DNA of 55,758 bases, from positions 1 to 55,758 of the forward strand of contig CALWTE010000006.1 of the NCBI GenBank assembly GCA_944384375.1, written 5' to 3'. Below, one piece after another: positions 41,364 through 50,029 of the stretch; position 1 is the first letter of the stretch; every line of letters begins with the position of its first letter. Both the position numbers and the translations under genes were made by a program. The DNA comes from an uncultured Clostridia bacterium (GTDB lineage Bacteria > Bacillota > Clostridia > Christensenellales > UBA1242). A model generated the notes under the pieces. The model did no database searches. It was not told where the DNA came from and saw only the letters and a list, made by a program, of their open reading frames with translations.

Positions 41364-42962
41364 TTAATATAAAAAGATTGACAAAGCCACACCCACTATA
41401 AACACGACTAAACAAGTGCTAGCAAAACTGTATTTAACCGATTTCTTGGCAACACAATACCTACTACAACCAAACAGACCTAAATAATACCCTACCAAAG
41501 CCCAGTCCGCGATTGGTTTTGCGTTTATTGACGCATAAGGAATAGACGCAAAAAGTTGAGCACCTTTATCCACTACCCAAAAACCGTACTGTACTCCTGT
41601 CAAAATATAACCAGCAAAAGGTATAATGGCGGCTAGAATTGTTACTAAGAATAAAATCATAAAGGCAAAACCAAACAGTGGAACTAAAATTAAGTTTGAA
41701 AGCAAGCCCACAAGTGAAATATAGCCGAACTCGTTTATTATGATTGGCACTGTACTAAGCGTTGCAGAAATAGTGAGCGCTAAACTATCAGTTAGACGCT
41801 TGCATTTGATTTTGTCTAGTGCTTCGCTTAATGGTTTATAAAGAAGGAATATTCCAAACACGCCTAAATAACTTAGCAAGAAACTTAAATCAAAAACGTC
41901 TAGCGGAAAGAAAAGTAGCAGAATTATTCCAGATAATGAAACGCTGTTTAGATTGTCAGGCTGTTTCCCAAATAGATGCCCAAAAAGTAAAAATATAGAC
42001 ATCATACTTGCTCGCACAATACTTGGCGTCATATCGCATAGCAAAGCATAAAAGACTAGCACTGCTATCACAACACTTAGTTTTACCCATTTGTTTGCTC
42101 GGACTTTGTTTAGTATCCAAAGTAATAGCATCATTATAAAAGCAGTGTTTAGCCCACTTACCGCTACAACGTGCATAATTCCCGAAATTTGAAAGTTGTT
42201 CGCAATTTCTTGGTCTAATTCCGTTCTATCACCTACTAATACTGAAAAGGCAAGTCCTGCGTATTCGTCAGTCATATAAGTTTTGTAGATATCGCGAATA
42301 TATTCCCTTGCACTATCCCAAAAGCCCATTTTGCCGTCAATGGCGGTAACATTATCAAGATATGTAAACGTTGAATATTGGTAACCATTAGAGTAAGCGA
42401 AAGTATTTATTTCATCATAATCAAAAACTTTTGTAGATGAAACCGTGTTATACATAAGCACAACATTACCTGGTTTAATCTTTTCTAGTTCTTCTTTTGT
42501 ATATTCAACACCGTCATTTCTATTATATAAATAAACAAATAGGTTATAATCTAAATCTAAATTTCTTTCTCCGTCAATTAAAGTTACATCGGTTAAAAAG
42601 AAATAAATGCCCTTTTCTTTTTGAATGTAGTTTGAATCTACCGTACCGTAAATTCCATAGACTTTTTCATATTCGGGAGTAAAATCGGTTTGCCACTGAT
42701 ACATAGTTAAATTATATAGACCAAATCCTAGCCCTATAGGAACAATCATCGTTAGTAAATGCCATTTAATTTTACCGAAAAATTCTAAGTATTTGCACTT
42801 CTTTAATAAATAATATAGCCCAACAAGTATAAACAAAACGCCAAAGATTATTAATGTAGCATATAAAAACCAAGGACTATCATAGTAGAATAATTTACTG
42901 AGCCATATTCCAAAAGCCAGAGATAAAAAGGCAATAAATATCGGTCTATAATGAGCAAACAC
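41364..42962 (-). CDS. comEC: ComEC/Rec2-family DNA uptake channel protein
   Basis: Polytopic protein of competence-type DNA import. The Competence domain is clear: QISGIMHVVAVSGLNTAFIM and the following transmembrane helices with TPSIVRASMMSIFLLFG. An N-terminal OB-like DUF4131 region lies at about 80-200. At 532 aa it ends after the Competence domain helices and lacks the usual C-terminal metallo-beta-lactamase domain. It starts at GTG 42962 with AAAGGG upstream. comEC-holA is a frequent pair. Confidence 0.88.
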   Translation of the reverse strand: MFAHYRPIFIAFLSLAFGIWLSKLFYYDSPWFLYATLIIFGVLFILVGLYYLLKKCKYLEFFGKIKWHLLTMIVPIGLGFGLYNLTMYQWQTDFTPEYEKVYGIYGTVDSNYIQKEKGIYFFLTDVTLIDGERNLDLDYNLFVYLYNRNDGVEYTKEELEKIKPGNVVLMYNTVSSTKVFDYDEINTFAYSNGYQYSTFTYLDNVTAIDGKMGFWDSAREYIRDIYKTYMTDEYAGLAFSVLVGDRTELDQEIANNFQISGIMHVVAVSGLNTAFIMMLLLWILNKVRANKWVKLSVVIAVLVFYALLCDMTPSIVRASMMSIFLLFGHLFGKQPDNLNSVSLSGIILLLFFPLDVFDLSFLLSYLGVFGIFLLYKPLSEALDKIKCKRLTDSLALTISATLSTVPIIINEFGYISLVGLLSNLILVPLFGFAFMILFLVTILAAIIPFAGYILTGVQYGFWVVDKGAQLFASIPYASINAKPIADWALVGYYLGLFGCSRYCVAKKSVKYSFASTCLVVFIVGVALSIFLY

Positions 42963-43056
42963 GTCAAGTACCCTTTTTAGTTTTTCTTTAGTTTAGCATA
43001 TTTTCTGAAATTTGCCAAATAAACTGCTAAATTTGAGCAAAAATACTTAAAAGTTC

Positions 43057-43085
43057 TTGAAAAAATCCAAATTATATGGTATTAT
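43057..43085 (+). promoter_or_regulatory. Promoter for tRNA-Glu
   Basis: TTGAAA (43057-43062), a 17-bp spacer and TATTAT (43080-43085), 15 nt before the tRNA. Confidence 0.7.
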
Positions 43086-43100
43086 ATAAAAGTAAATTTT

Positions 43101-43175
43101 GCCCTCATAGTATAAGGGTTAGTACACCAGCCTCTCACGTTGGACATAGGGGTTCGAATCCCCTTGGGGGTACCA
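43101..43175 (+). tRNA. tRNA-Glu (anticodon CTC)
   Basis: GCCCTCA/TGGGGGT acceptor (with wobbles), anticodon loop CTCTCAC in stem CCAGC/GTTGG, T arm AGGGG TTCGAAT CCCCT and encoded ACCA. 75 nt. Confidence 0.93.
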
Positions 43176-43195
43176 AAAAGCCAAATGGCTTTTTT
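43176..43195 (+). terminator. Terminator after tRNA-Glu
   Basis: AAAAGCCAAATGGCTTTTTT. Copied together with the tRNA tail at 43363-43387 and, with changes, after 43690. Confidence 0.85.
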
Positions 43196-43200
43196 CTTTA

Positions 43201-43362
43201 CCCCTTGGGGATTGGAAGTTTCACTTCCGCACACTTTGTGTGCCGAACCCCTAGGGGTGACGCTCGGCGATTTAGCGTATATTGTTATGTTTTACTATTC
43301 CCGCCTGCGCTATTGACGCTTCGCCGAACAGTGTTCGCTCGCTACGAATCCCCTTGGGGGTA
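43201..43362 (+). repeat. T-loop element of tRNA-Glu, copy 1
   Basis: The left end CCCCTTGGGGATT and right end GAATCCCCTTGGGGG are inverse-complementary. Between them are hairpins GGAAGTTTCACTTCC and GCACACTTTGTGTGC, the palindrome ACCCCTAGGGGT, and the 87-bp insert 43259-43345 (GACGCTCGGC to CTCGCTAC), which holds CGCTATTGACGC. The tRNA-Glu tail and its terminator follow. Confidence 0.78.
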
Positions 43363-43527
43363 CCAAAAAGCCAAATGGCTTTTTTCTTTTACCTTTTTAT
43401 TTTTAGCAAGTATTTTCCACAAAGACAAGGAGCAAGAACTTTTTGGACGTGCCACGTACTTGCTGTACGTAAGCGGTCAAAAATGTTTGCAGTGACGCAG
43501 TAATTGTGCAAAAGACGACGCTAAAAC

Positions 43528-43690
43528 AAGGGGATTGAAGTTTTTATCTTTTTGCACACTCAGTGTGCCGAACCCCTAGGGGTGACGCTCGGCGATTTAG
43601 CGTCTATTGTTATGTTTTACGATTCCCGCCTGCGCTATTGACGCTTCGCCGAACAGTGTTCGCTCGCTACGAATCCCCTTGGGAGTACCA
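43528..43690 (+). repeat. T-loop element of tRNA-Glu, copy 2
   Basis: Left end AAGGGGATT, right end GAATCCCCTT. The 87-bp insert 43584-43670 differs from copy 1 at only two places. The tail GAATCCCCTTGGGAGTACCA and a slightly changed terminator (AAAAGCCGAAAGGCTTTTTT) follow. Between the two copies (43396-43527) no gene is seen. Confidence 0.78.
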
Positions 43691-43841
43691 AAAAGCCGAA
43701 AGGCTTTTTTCTTTATATTGATTTAGAAATTTACAAATTAAGGGCTAATTTATAATTAAAATGTATAAGTAGTTATATTATTTCTTTATATTTGCCTTTT
43801 ATAAATTTTTTATCTAAATATTAATCCAAATTCTTATATAT

Positions 43842-44468
43842 CTAATTTTTCTTTTCTAATTCTTCTAGATAGTTAGTCATTTCGGCAAAAATTCCGTCAT
43901 GTTTGATTTTATCATTTTGCAAAAAGTATTCTTCCACGCGTTTATACCCTTTTTCTTGCATTGCTAAAATTCTAAAATCGTTTTTTAATTTATCGTCAAC
44001 TTTATCTAAATTGAAATTATCCCTATAATAATATGCTTGCAAATCGGCTTCAAACTTATCACACTGATTAGCAAAACGGGCTTCGGGGGTGCTATTTGCT
44101 TCAAATTCGGCAATTAACTCCAAAAAATGATTTGCGTATTTGAAATCTTTAAAAACTTCAAGTACGGCTTGCCTACCTAACTCTTGTTTGTTTTTATACT
44201 CATGATCTATAAGTGTAATATCACCGATTAAAATTTCTTCCGTTTCGTGAAGCATTAACATAACTATTACTTTGTCTATATCAATATTAGGTTTTAGTGT
44301 AGAATAAATACCGACCGCTAACATACATGTACCAAATATATGTTCTGCCACACTCTCTAATCTTACGCCTTCCACTTTCCATGCTAGCCAACCTGACCTA
44401 AGTAGATTTTTTAACTTGCAAGTAAGTTTATGCAAGTCCATTATCTTTATAAAATCATTCTTTTCCAT
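43842..44468 (-). CDS. HD-domain hydrolase (YfbR/HD_3-like)
   Basis: Metal-dependent phosphohydrolase fold with SVAEHIFGTCM (first His), MLMLHETEEILIGDIT (the HD-type pair appears as HE here) and FANQCDKFEADLQAY (distal Asp). This pattern matches HD_3 proteins such as the 5'-deoxynucleotidase YfbR, although the central HD is replaced by H-E, so the exact activity is unsure. AAAGGACTGAAT precedes the ATG. 208 aa; single gene. Confidence 0.75.
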   Translation of the reverse strand: MEKNDFIKIMDLHKLTCKLKNLLRSGWLAWKVEGVRLESVAEHIFGTCMLAVGIYSTLKPNIDIDKVIVMLMLHETEEILIGDITLIDHEYKNKQELGRQAVLEVFKDFKYANHFLELIAEFEANSTPEARFANQCDKFEADLQAYYYRDNFNLDKVDDKLKNDFRILAMQEKGYKRVEEYFLQNDKIKHDGIFAEMTNYLEELEKKN

Positions 44469-44674
44469 ATTCAGTCCTTTTTTAAATAAAATGTATTATT
44501 TTTAGTAACTAATATAGTTAAGTTTAGCACAGATAAAACTTTTCGTCATCTAAATTTAATAAGATAACATAAAATTCCTTTTGAATACAAAAAGAAAACA
44601 CAACTTTAATACAAAAAAATAAATGGCTGTTTTCTAATTGCAATATCGGCTATATATTGTAGCCCTACAATAAA

Positions 44675-44706
44675 AAAAGACTTGATTGAAGTCAAACAAG
44701 TCTTTT
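44675..44706 (-). terminator. Terminator of the ribosomal operon
   Basis: AAAAGACTTG pairs with CAAGTCTTTT, 76 nt after the rplQ stop; A-rich on the left so T-rich on the transcript. Confidence 0.8.
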
Positions 44707-44781
44707 GGTTAATTAAACTATATATTAGTTAAACTATTTTATAGTTTTATTTTGTTTATTTATCGTATAATCTTAAAGTTA

Positions 44782-45291
44782 TTAAACTAATGAAATAATA
44801 ACTTTTTCAGCACCGTCACCACGACGTGGTCCGCATTTAACAATACGAGTGTAACCACCGCCCTGACCTAACTCTTCTTTGCGAAGGTCGTATTTAGGTG
44901 CGATAACGTTAAATATTTTTTCCATAAGTGGATGCTTAATGTCCTTTGTACGTTCTACAAAGTCTGACTTTGACTCTTTCTTAGCACGAACTTCTTGAAT
45001 GTCGTAAGTTTGAGCCATAATTCTACGTCTAGCAGCCAATTTCTTTGGGCCGTCGTTTATTACTTGCTTTTTGGTTGTTACACCATCAACAATTACGTTT
45101 TTCTCTACTGTAACTGTGTCTTTGTAAGTATTGATTGCAAGAGTAATAATTTTTTCTGCGACACGTTGAATCGCCTTAGCGCGAGCCAAAGTAGTTTCAA
45201 CTTGACCATTCCACAAAAGTGTTGTCACTTGATTGCGAATGAGTGCATCGCGAATTGACGGACGTTTACTTAATTTCTTTAATCCAGCCAT
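44782..45291 (-). CDS. rplQ: 50S ribosomal protein L17 (with internal insertion)
   Basis: The start MAGLKKLSKRPSIRDALIRNQ and the core RAKAIQRVAEKIITLA identify L17, near the peptide exit tunnel. At 169 aa it is ~45-50 residues longer than typical L17. The extra part lies in the middle (about residues 60-105, TVEKNVIVDGVTTKKQVIND onward), and the normal C-terminus GGYTRIVKCGPRRGDGAEKVII is retained. Last gene of the operon, after rpoA. Confidence 0.95.
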   Translation of the reverse strand: MAGLKKLSKRPSIRDALIRNQVTTLLWNGQVETTLARAKAIQRVAEKIITLAINTYKDTVTVEKNVIVDGVTTKKQVINDGPKKLAARRRIMAQTYDIQEVRAKKESKSDFVERTKDIKHPLMEKIFNVIAPKYDLRKEELGQGGGYTRIVKCGPRRGDGAEKVIISLV

Positions 45292-45308
45292 TTATTTACT
45301 CCTTATCT

Positions 45309-46262
45309 TTATTCGTCTTCGTCTTTTAATTTAAGACCGAGTTGTTCTATCTTTTGAATAATTTCTTCTAAAGATTTATTACCTAAGTTACGAACTTTTG
45401 CAAGTTCTTTATGTGTCTTACTTGTCAAGTCGCCCACATTATTAATGTTTGCTCTCTTTAAGCAGTTAGTACTGCGAACGCTGAGTTCAAGCTCTGTAAT
45501 AGACATATCCAAAATTTTCTTTTGGTCGTCTTCTTCCTTAGCAACTAAGAAAGACTGGTCTGCCATATTGTCAACTAACTCAATAAACAAATTTAAGTGT
45601 TCATTTAAGATTTTAGCGGCAAGACTAGTAACTTCTTTTGCTGAAGTAGCGCCATTAGTAGTAACTTCTAATGTCAATTTATCAAAATTAATATTTTGAC
45701 CGACACGAGCACTTTCTACATGTGGTTCAACAGATAATACTGGTGAGAAAATACTATCAACTGCAATAAAGCCTATTGAATCGCAAGCATCTTTGTTATC
45801 TTTAGCTAATACATAACCTCTGCCACGACCGATAATAATTTCCATATCAAGAGTAGCACCAGCACTCAAATGACAAATATTCAAATCTGTGTTGATTATT
45901 TCTACACCTTCTGGAGTAACGATATCTCCAGCAGTTACATCACAAGGTCCTTTAGCACGCAATGTAAGTGTCGCTCTAAAGTCTGTATCTGTACTATCTG
46001 TATGTACAATTAAAGATTTGATATTTAACACAATATCAGTAACGTCTTGGTCAACGCCTGGAATAGTGCTAAATTCGTGTTGAACGCCTTGAATACGAAT
46101 AGCAATAGGAGCTGCGCCTGGTAGACCACCTAGTAATACTCTACGCATAGCATTACCTATAGTAGTACCGAAACCACGCTCTAATGGTTCTATCGTAAAC
46201 TTTGCAACAGCACCATTTTGAGATTCTTCAAACTTAATGCTGGGCTTATCAATTTGCATCAT
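45309..46262 (-). CDS. rpoA: RNA polymerase alpha subunit
   Basis: The N-terminal domain (dimerisation and assembly) has FTIEPLERGFGTTIGNAMRRVLL, and the C-terminal domain (DNA and activator contact) has LELSVRSTNCLKRANI and RNLGNKSLEEI. 317 aa, normal. It sits between rpsD and rplQ in the usual alpha operon. Confidence 0.97.
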   Translation of the reverse strand: MMQIDKPSIKFEESQNGAVAKFTIEPLERGFGTTIGNAMRRVLLGGLPGAAPIAIRIQGVQHEFSTIPGVDQDVTDIVLNIKSLIVHTDSTDTDFRATLTLRAKGPCDVTAGDIVTPEGVEIINTDLNICHLSAGATLDMEIIIGRGRGYVLAKDNKDACDSIGFIAVDSIFSPVLSVEPHVESARVGQNINFDKLTLEVTTNGATSAKEVTSLAAKILNEHLNLFIELVDNMADQSFLVAKEEDDQKKILDMSITELELSVRSTNCLKRANINNVGDLTSKTHKELAKVRNLGNKSLEEIIQKIEQLGLKLKDEDE

Positions 46263-46282
46263 ATAATAATCCCTCCTATCTA

Positions 46283-46909
46283 TTACCTTGAGTACAACTC
46301 AATAATTAAGTGTTCACTGATATTCAAGTCAATATCGCTTCTGTCAGGATTTGCAATAACCTTACCACTTAAAGTGTTTGAATCAACTTCCAACCACTTT
46401 GGAGCAATGATTTTGCTACCCTTAATGTCTTTAAATTGTGATTTGTTTTGCTCTGTTTCTTTAACCGCAATCACATCACCAACCTTAACTTGGTATGATG
46501 GAAGGTTTACAATTTTACCATTTACGGTAATGTGTCTATGATTTACGATTTGACGGCATTCTGCTCTACTAACACCAAAGCCTAGACGGTAAACAGTGTT
46601 GTCAAGTCTGCGTTCTAACAAAGATAGCATAACTTCACCTGTAGCGCCTTTTTGACGTTTAGCTTCTGCATAATATCTTCTAAATTGTCTCTCTAATAAA
46701 CCATATGCACGTTTAACTTTTTGTTTTTCACGCAATTGCAAAGCATAACCTGTAGGTTTTTTACGCAAAGATGCTTCACCATGTTGACCAGGAACAGTTG
46801 GTCTGCGTTCAATCGCACATTTACCTGTTACACAACGGTCGCCCTTAAGAAACAACTTGCAACCTTCACGTCTGCATTGTTTGCAATCTGCACCCGTATA
46901 TTTTGCCAT
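46283..46909 (-). CDS. rpsD: 30S ribosomal protein S4, zinc-type
   Basis: 208 aa. The N-terminus keeps a Cys cluster ([18 protein letters not shown]), the zinc-binding C+ form. The S4 RNA-binding domain is [22 protein letters not shown]. An assembly-nucleating protein, and often the translational regulator of its operon. Confidence 0.97.
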   Translation of the reverse strand: MAKYTGADCKQCRREGCKLFLKGDRCVTGKCAIERRPTVPGQHGEASLRKKPTGYALQLREKQKVKRAYGLLERQFRRYYAEAKRQKGATGEVMLSLLERRLDNTVYRLGFGVSRAECRQIVNHRHITVNGKIVNLPSYQVKVGDVIAVKETEQNKSQFKDIKGSKIIAPKWLEVDSNTLSGKVIANPDRSDIDLNISEHLIIELYSR

Positions 46910-46938
46910 ATTAAATTAACTCCTTAAAAATTATAATT

Positions 46939-47322
46939 TTAGCAACGACGTGCTTTTGAAGGGCGGCAACCGTTGAACGGAATACCAGAAACATCTTTAA
47001 TAGATGTTACTTCTAAACCAACGTTTTGCAATGCTCTGATGGCTGCTTCTCTACCGCTACCAGCGCCTTTAACGAAAACTGCTACTTGGTTTATACCCAT
47101 ATCTTTTGCTTTTTTGCCTGCTGTCTCAGCGACCATCTGAGCAGCGTAAGGTGTGTCTTTACGAGAGTTGCGGAATTTTAAACTACCACTACTACTCCAA
47201 GCGACAACGTTACCTGCTTGGTCTGTAATAGTTACCAAGTTGTTATTAAATGAAGATTTAATATGAACTTGTCCAGTACCAAGATTTTTGGTAACTCTTT
47301 TCTTCTTATTTGATTTTTCCAT
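46939..47322 (-). CDS. rpsK: 30S ribosomal protein S11
   Basis: 127 aa. Typical segments [39 protein letters not shown] and the C-terminal [15 protein letters not shown] (usually RRV). Platform protein of the small subunit. Confidence 0.97.
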   Translation of the reverse strand: MEKSNKKKRVTKNLGTGQVHIKSSFNNNLVTITDQAGNVVAWSSSGSLKFRNSRKDTPYAAQMVAETAGKKAKDMGINQVAVFVKGAGSGREAAIRALQNVGLEVTSIKDVSGIPFNGCRPSKARRC

Positions 47323-47343
47323 ATTACAGTTTTAACTCCCTTA

Positions 47344-47733
47344 TTAACCTTTCTTACCTACTTTAGTCTTACCACGAGATACAGTCTTACGTGGACCTTT
47401 GCGAGTACGCGCATTAGTCTTGGTACGTTGACCGTGTACAGGTAAGTTACGACGATGACGGATACCACGGTTACAACCGATTTCCATCAAACGTTTAATG
47501 TTTAAGTTTACTTCACGACGTAAATCACCTTCAACCTGCAAGTCGCTCTTTTCTATGTATTTACTGATTTTAGCAACTTCTTGCTCGGTTAAATCTTTTA
47601 CACGTGTATCTGGGTTGATACCCACATTTTTTAAAATTTCGTTGGACGTTACCTTACCGATACCATAGATATAGGTTAGACCTATTTCTATTCTTTTTTC
47701 TTTAGGTAAGTCCACACCTGCTATACGTGCCAT
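47344..47733 (-). CDS. rpsM: 30S ribosomal protein S13
   Basis: 129 aa. [21 protein letters not shown] start, [28 protein letters not shown] (read in parts) near the C-terminus. Head protein that contacts tRNA and the B1 bridge. GGAGG lies 7 nt upstream of the ATG. Confidence 0.97.
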   Translation of the reverse strand: MARIAGVDLPKEKRIEIGLTYIYGIGKVTSNEILKNVGINPDTRVKDLTEQEVAKISKYIEKSDLQVEGDLRREVNLNIKRLMEIGCNRGIRHRRNLPVHGQRTKTNARTRKGPRKTVSRGKTKVGKKG

Positions 47734-47762
47734 TAAAAAATTCCTCCAAAAAAATTTGTACT

Positions 47763-47786
47763 ATACGAAAGTGGAAATTTTCGTAT
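47763..47786 (-). promoter_or_regulatory. Leader hairpin upstream of rpsM
   Basis: ATACGAAA pairs with TTTCGTAT in the 141-nt rpmJ-rpsM gap, ~30 nt before the rpsM start. In other bacteria S4 represses the alpha operon by binding an RNA structure just before rpsM; this hairpin is a candidate part of such a leader. Confidence 0.4.
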
Positions 47787-47874
47787 TTTAATTTAGAATA
47801 GATTATATATAACGAATCGCGCAAAAAGCCGCGCGCGCAACTCGGTTATTTTCAAAGTAAAACAAGTAGTTTAA

Positions 47875-47988
47875 TTAACCTTGAACTTGCTTGTGTTTTT
47901 TATTTGGACAGATTACCATAACTTTCCCCTCGCGGCGAATTACTTTACACTTGTCGCACATAGGTTTAACAGATGGTTTAACTTTCAT
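47875..47988 (-). CDS. rpmJ: 50S ribosomal protein L36
   Basis: Too short for the usual ORF cut-off (37 aa). [21 protein letters not shown] and the end [11 protein letters not shown] show the complete C-x2-C...C...H zinc site. Located between infA and rpsM as expected. Confidence 0.95.
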   Translation of the reverse strand: MKVKPSVKPMCDKCKVIRREGKVMVICPNKKHKQVQG

Positions 47989-48007
47989 TTTGTTTTCTCC
48001 TTGTTTG

Positions 48008-48262
48008 TTAGTTTTCGTCCGCAGACGGATTTTGTGCTTTACGCACGTCGGTACGCCAAATTATGCGACCATGAGAAAGGTCGTATGGCGAAAGAACTAC
48101 TGTTACTCTATCTCCCACTAGCACCCTAGTACGAGATTTGTAAACCTTACCTGCCATATATGCAGTTACGATATAACCATTAGGTAACTGCACTTTAAAA
48201 TTTGCGCCAGGTAACGCTTCAACAACAATTCCTTCTGCTTTTATAGCATCATCATTAGCCAT
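48008..48262 (-). CDS. infA: Translation initiation factor IF-1
   Basis: 84 aa, S1/OB fold. [40 protein letters not shown] and [16 protein letters not shown] are the standard IF-1 blocks. It overlaps the KOW-protein gene by 8 nt. The C-terminal [10 protein letters not shown] tail is slightly longer than usual. Confidence 0.96.
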   Translation of the reverse strand: MANDDAIKAEGIVVEALPGANFKVQLPNGYIVTAYMAGKVYKSRTRVLVGDRVTVVLSPYDLSHGRIIWRTDVRKAQNPSADEN

Positions 48263-48545
48263 ACATTTTCTCCTTAATTGATTTTTTAAATTTTAAAATT
48301 GTATGATAAATCATTTGGTCGTTAATTTTGAGCCCGTTACTTAATTTAGTGGCAATCTCTGAGTCTATATAGTTTTGAGTTTTTAGGTGGATAGGATTTT
48401 TAGGTTTAGGCTTGTTTAGCAACTTGAATTGACCGTCACTAACAAGCACTTTGCCTTCTTTTAATCCAACCACCACATAATATTGCCCTTTGTCGTGTCC
48501 TTGTGTGGAAAGCACTATGCCCCCTAGTTTAAATTCCTTGTTCAT
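48255..48545 (-). CDS. KOW-domain RNA-binding protein (L14e/L27e-like)
   Basis: 96 aa. The N-terminal KOW motif GGIVLSTQGHDKGQYYVVVGLKEG resembles the eukaryotic/archaeal L14e-type proteins; members of this family occur between map and infA in many Clostridia. Probably ribosome-associated (inference from fold and position). It starts 1 nt after the map stop. Confidence 0.85.
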   Translation of the reverse strand: MNKEFKLGGIVLSTQGHDKGQYYVVVGLKEGKVLVSDGQFKLLNKPKPKNPIHLKTQNYIDSEIATKLSNGLKINDQMIYHTILKFKKSIKEKMYG

Positions 48546-48546
48546 T

Positions 48547-49305
48547 TTATTCGTCTTCCAATGTCATAATTTCTACGCCATCTTTCTTTATGAGCAAAGT
48601 ATTTTCATAGTGGGCAGCCCACTTCCCATCACGAGTACGACAAGTCCAACCATCGAGAGTGGAAATTTTTATATGTCTAGAACCCATATTAACCATAGGC
48701 TCTATACAAATTGCCATATTCTCGCGTAGTTGATACCCAGTACCTGCCTTACCGTAGTTTGGAATGCCTGGGTCTTCATGTACTGATAAGCCTATGCCGT
48801 GCCCTTGCATTTCCCTCACCAAAGAATAGCCCTTTGGCTCAACATAGTTTTGGACAGCGGCACCGATATCACCTACAAAACTACCTGCCTTTAAGCCTTT
48901 AATGGCTTCAAAGAAAGATTGCTTTGTAACTTCTATCAGTTTTTCGGCTTCAGCAGAAATTTTGCCGACAGGATAAGTACGGCAAGCGTCTGTATGAATG
49001 CCTTTGTAATTTACACCCACATCTACGCTAACGATGTCGCCTTCATTAAGAATGGTCTCATCGTCAGGAATGCCATGTACAATTACGTCATTTACAGACG
49101 TACATACTGATGCGGGAAAACCCATATAGTGTAAAAACGATGGCTTGCAGTGATGACTAACAATATAGTCATGAACCCAAGTATCAATATCTTTTGTGGT
49201 TATTCCCGGCTTGATTACATCGCGCAAGCCGACAAATATTTCTTTCATTACTTGTCCGCTTTGACGCATTAATTCAATTTGATGTGAAGTTTTTATTGTA
49301 ATCAT
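48547..49305 (-). CDS. map: Methionine aminopeptidase, type I
   Basis: Removes N-terminal Met. Metal ligands are seen in DIVSVDVGVNYKGIHTDACRT (two Asp), GHGIGLSVHEDPG (His), CIEPMV (Glu) and HYENTLL (Glu). 252 aa, type Ia without extension. Within the secY-adk-map-infA order. Confidence 0.97.
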   Translation of the reverse strand: MITIKTSHQIELMRQSGQVMKEIFVGLRDVIKPGITTKDIDTWVHDYIVSHHCKPSFLHYMGFPASVCTSVNDVIVHGIPDDETILNEGDIVSVDVGVNYKGIHTDACRTYPVGKISAEAEKLIEVTKQSFFEAIKGLKAGSFVGDIGAAVQNYVEPKGYSLVREMQGHGIGLSVHEDPGIPNYGKAGTGYQLRENMAICIEPMVNMGSRHIKISTLDGWTCRTRDGKWAAHYENTLLIKKDGVEIMTLEDE

Positions 49306-49330
49306 AAGGATATTATACCATACCTTTTGT

Positions 49331-49978
49331 TTACTTTAAAGACTTTTTAGCAAAAAAGTTATCAATTTTTTGACAAATTTCGTTAAAAACGTCTTCTTTA
49401 GACCGTTCTGCATTGATTTCAATCAATTTATCCTGTTTTCTAAACTCTTCAATTACAGGTACGGTCTCTCGCATATACTGTGCTATGCGAAAATTAATTG
49501 TTTCAATATTGTCATCGTAACGGTGTTCTAGCTTGGAGCCACACACCTTACAAATTCCATCAGGTGATTCAATCACCGAAGTAACTGCTCTACAATTTGG
49601 ACAAATCATACGATTTAATGTCCTGCGACGCAAGATATTGTGGTCTTTTACAACCAGTGAAATGACAGCGTCTAACTCCACTAAATCTTTCATTTTGTTA
49701 TACTGGTCCATATTAATAGGAGCGGTATCAATAATAAATCCTTCCTGTGGAGAAATGGTGTTTAACTGTTTTGCCAGAACTTCCATTACGATGTCGCTAG
49801 GCACAAAGCGACCTTTGCTTGTGTAGTCGTACATAATCTTACCAACTTCCGTTTTATTACGGATTTCTGCCTTGACTATGTCGCCTACCACAACGTGCCT
49901 AAGCCCATATTTTTGTGCTATACGACCTGTGTTTTGACCTTTTCCACTACCAGGTGCACCTAAGACTGCTAATTTCAT
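49331..49978 (-). CDS. adk: Adenylate kinase-like nucleoside monophosphate kinase (divergent)
   Basis: Start ATG 49978 has TAGGAGGTAAA upstream. P-loop GAPGSGKG (7-14), a zinc LID with Cys126, Cys129, Cys143 and Cys146, and ETINFRIAQYMRETVPVIEEF near the C-terminus are typical Adk. Two normally conserved NMP-site arginines are not seen: the usual TGDxLR reads VGDIVK (Lys36), and the usual GFPRT reads DTAPINM. The locus position (secY-adk-map) supports Adk, but substrate binding may differ. 215 aa. Confidence 0.85.
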   Translation of the reverse strand: MKLAVLGAPGSGKGQNTGRIAQKYGLRHVVVGDIVKAEIRNKTEVGKIMYDYTSKGRFVPSDIVMEVLAKQLNTISPQEGFIIDTAPINMDQYNKMKDLVELDAVISLVVKDHNILRRRTLNRMICPNCRAVTSVIESPDGICKVCGSKLEHRYDDNIETINFRIAQYMRETVPVIEEFRKQDKLIEINAERSKEDVFNEICQKIDNFFAKKSLK

Positions 49979-50029
49979 TTTACCTCCTAAAAACATATCA
50001 AAACTCACTAAATAGTGGGTTTAAATATG

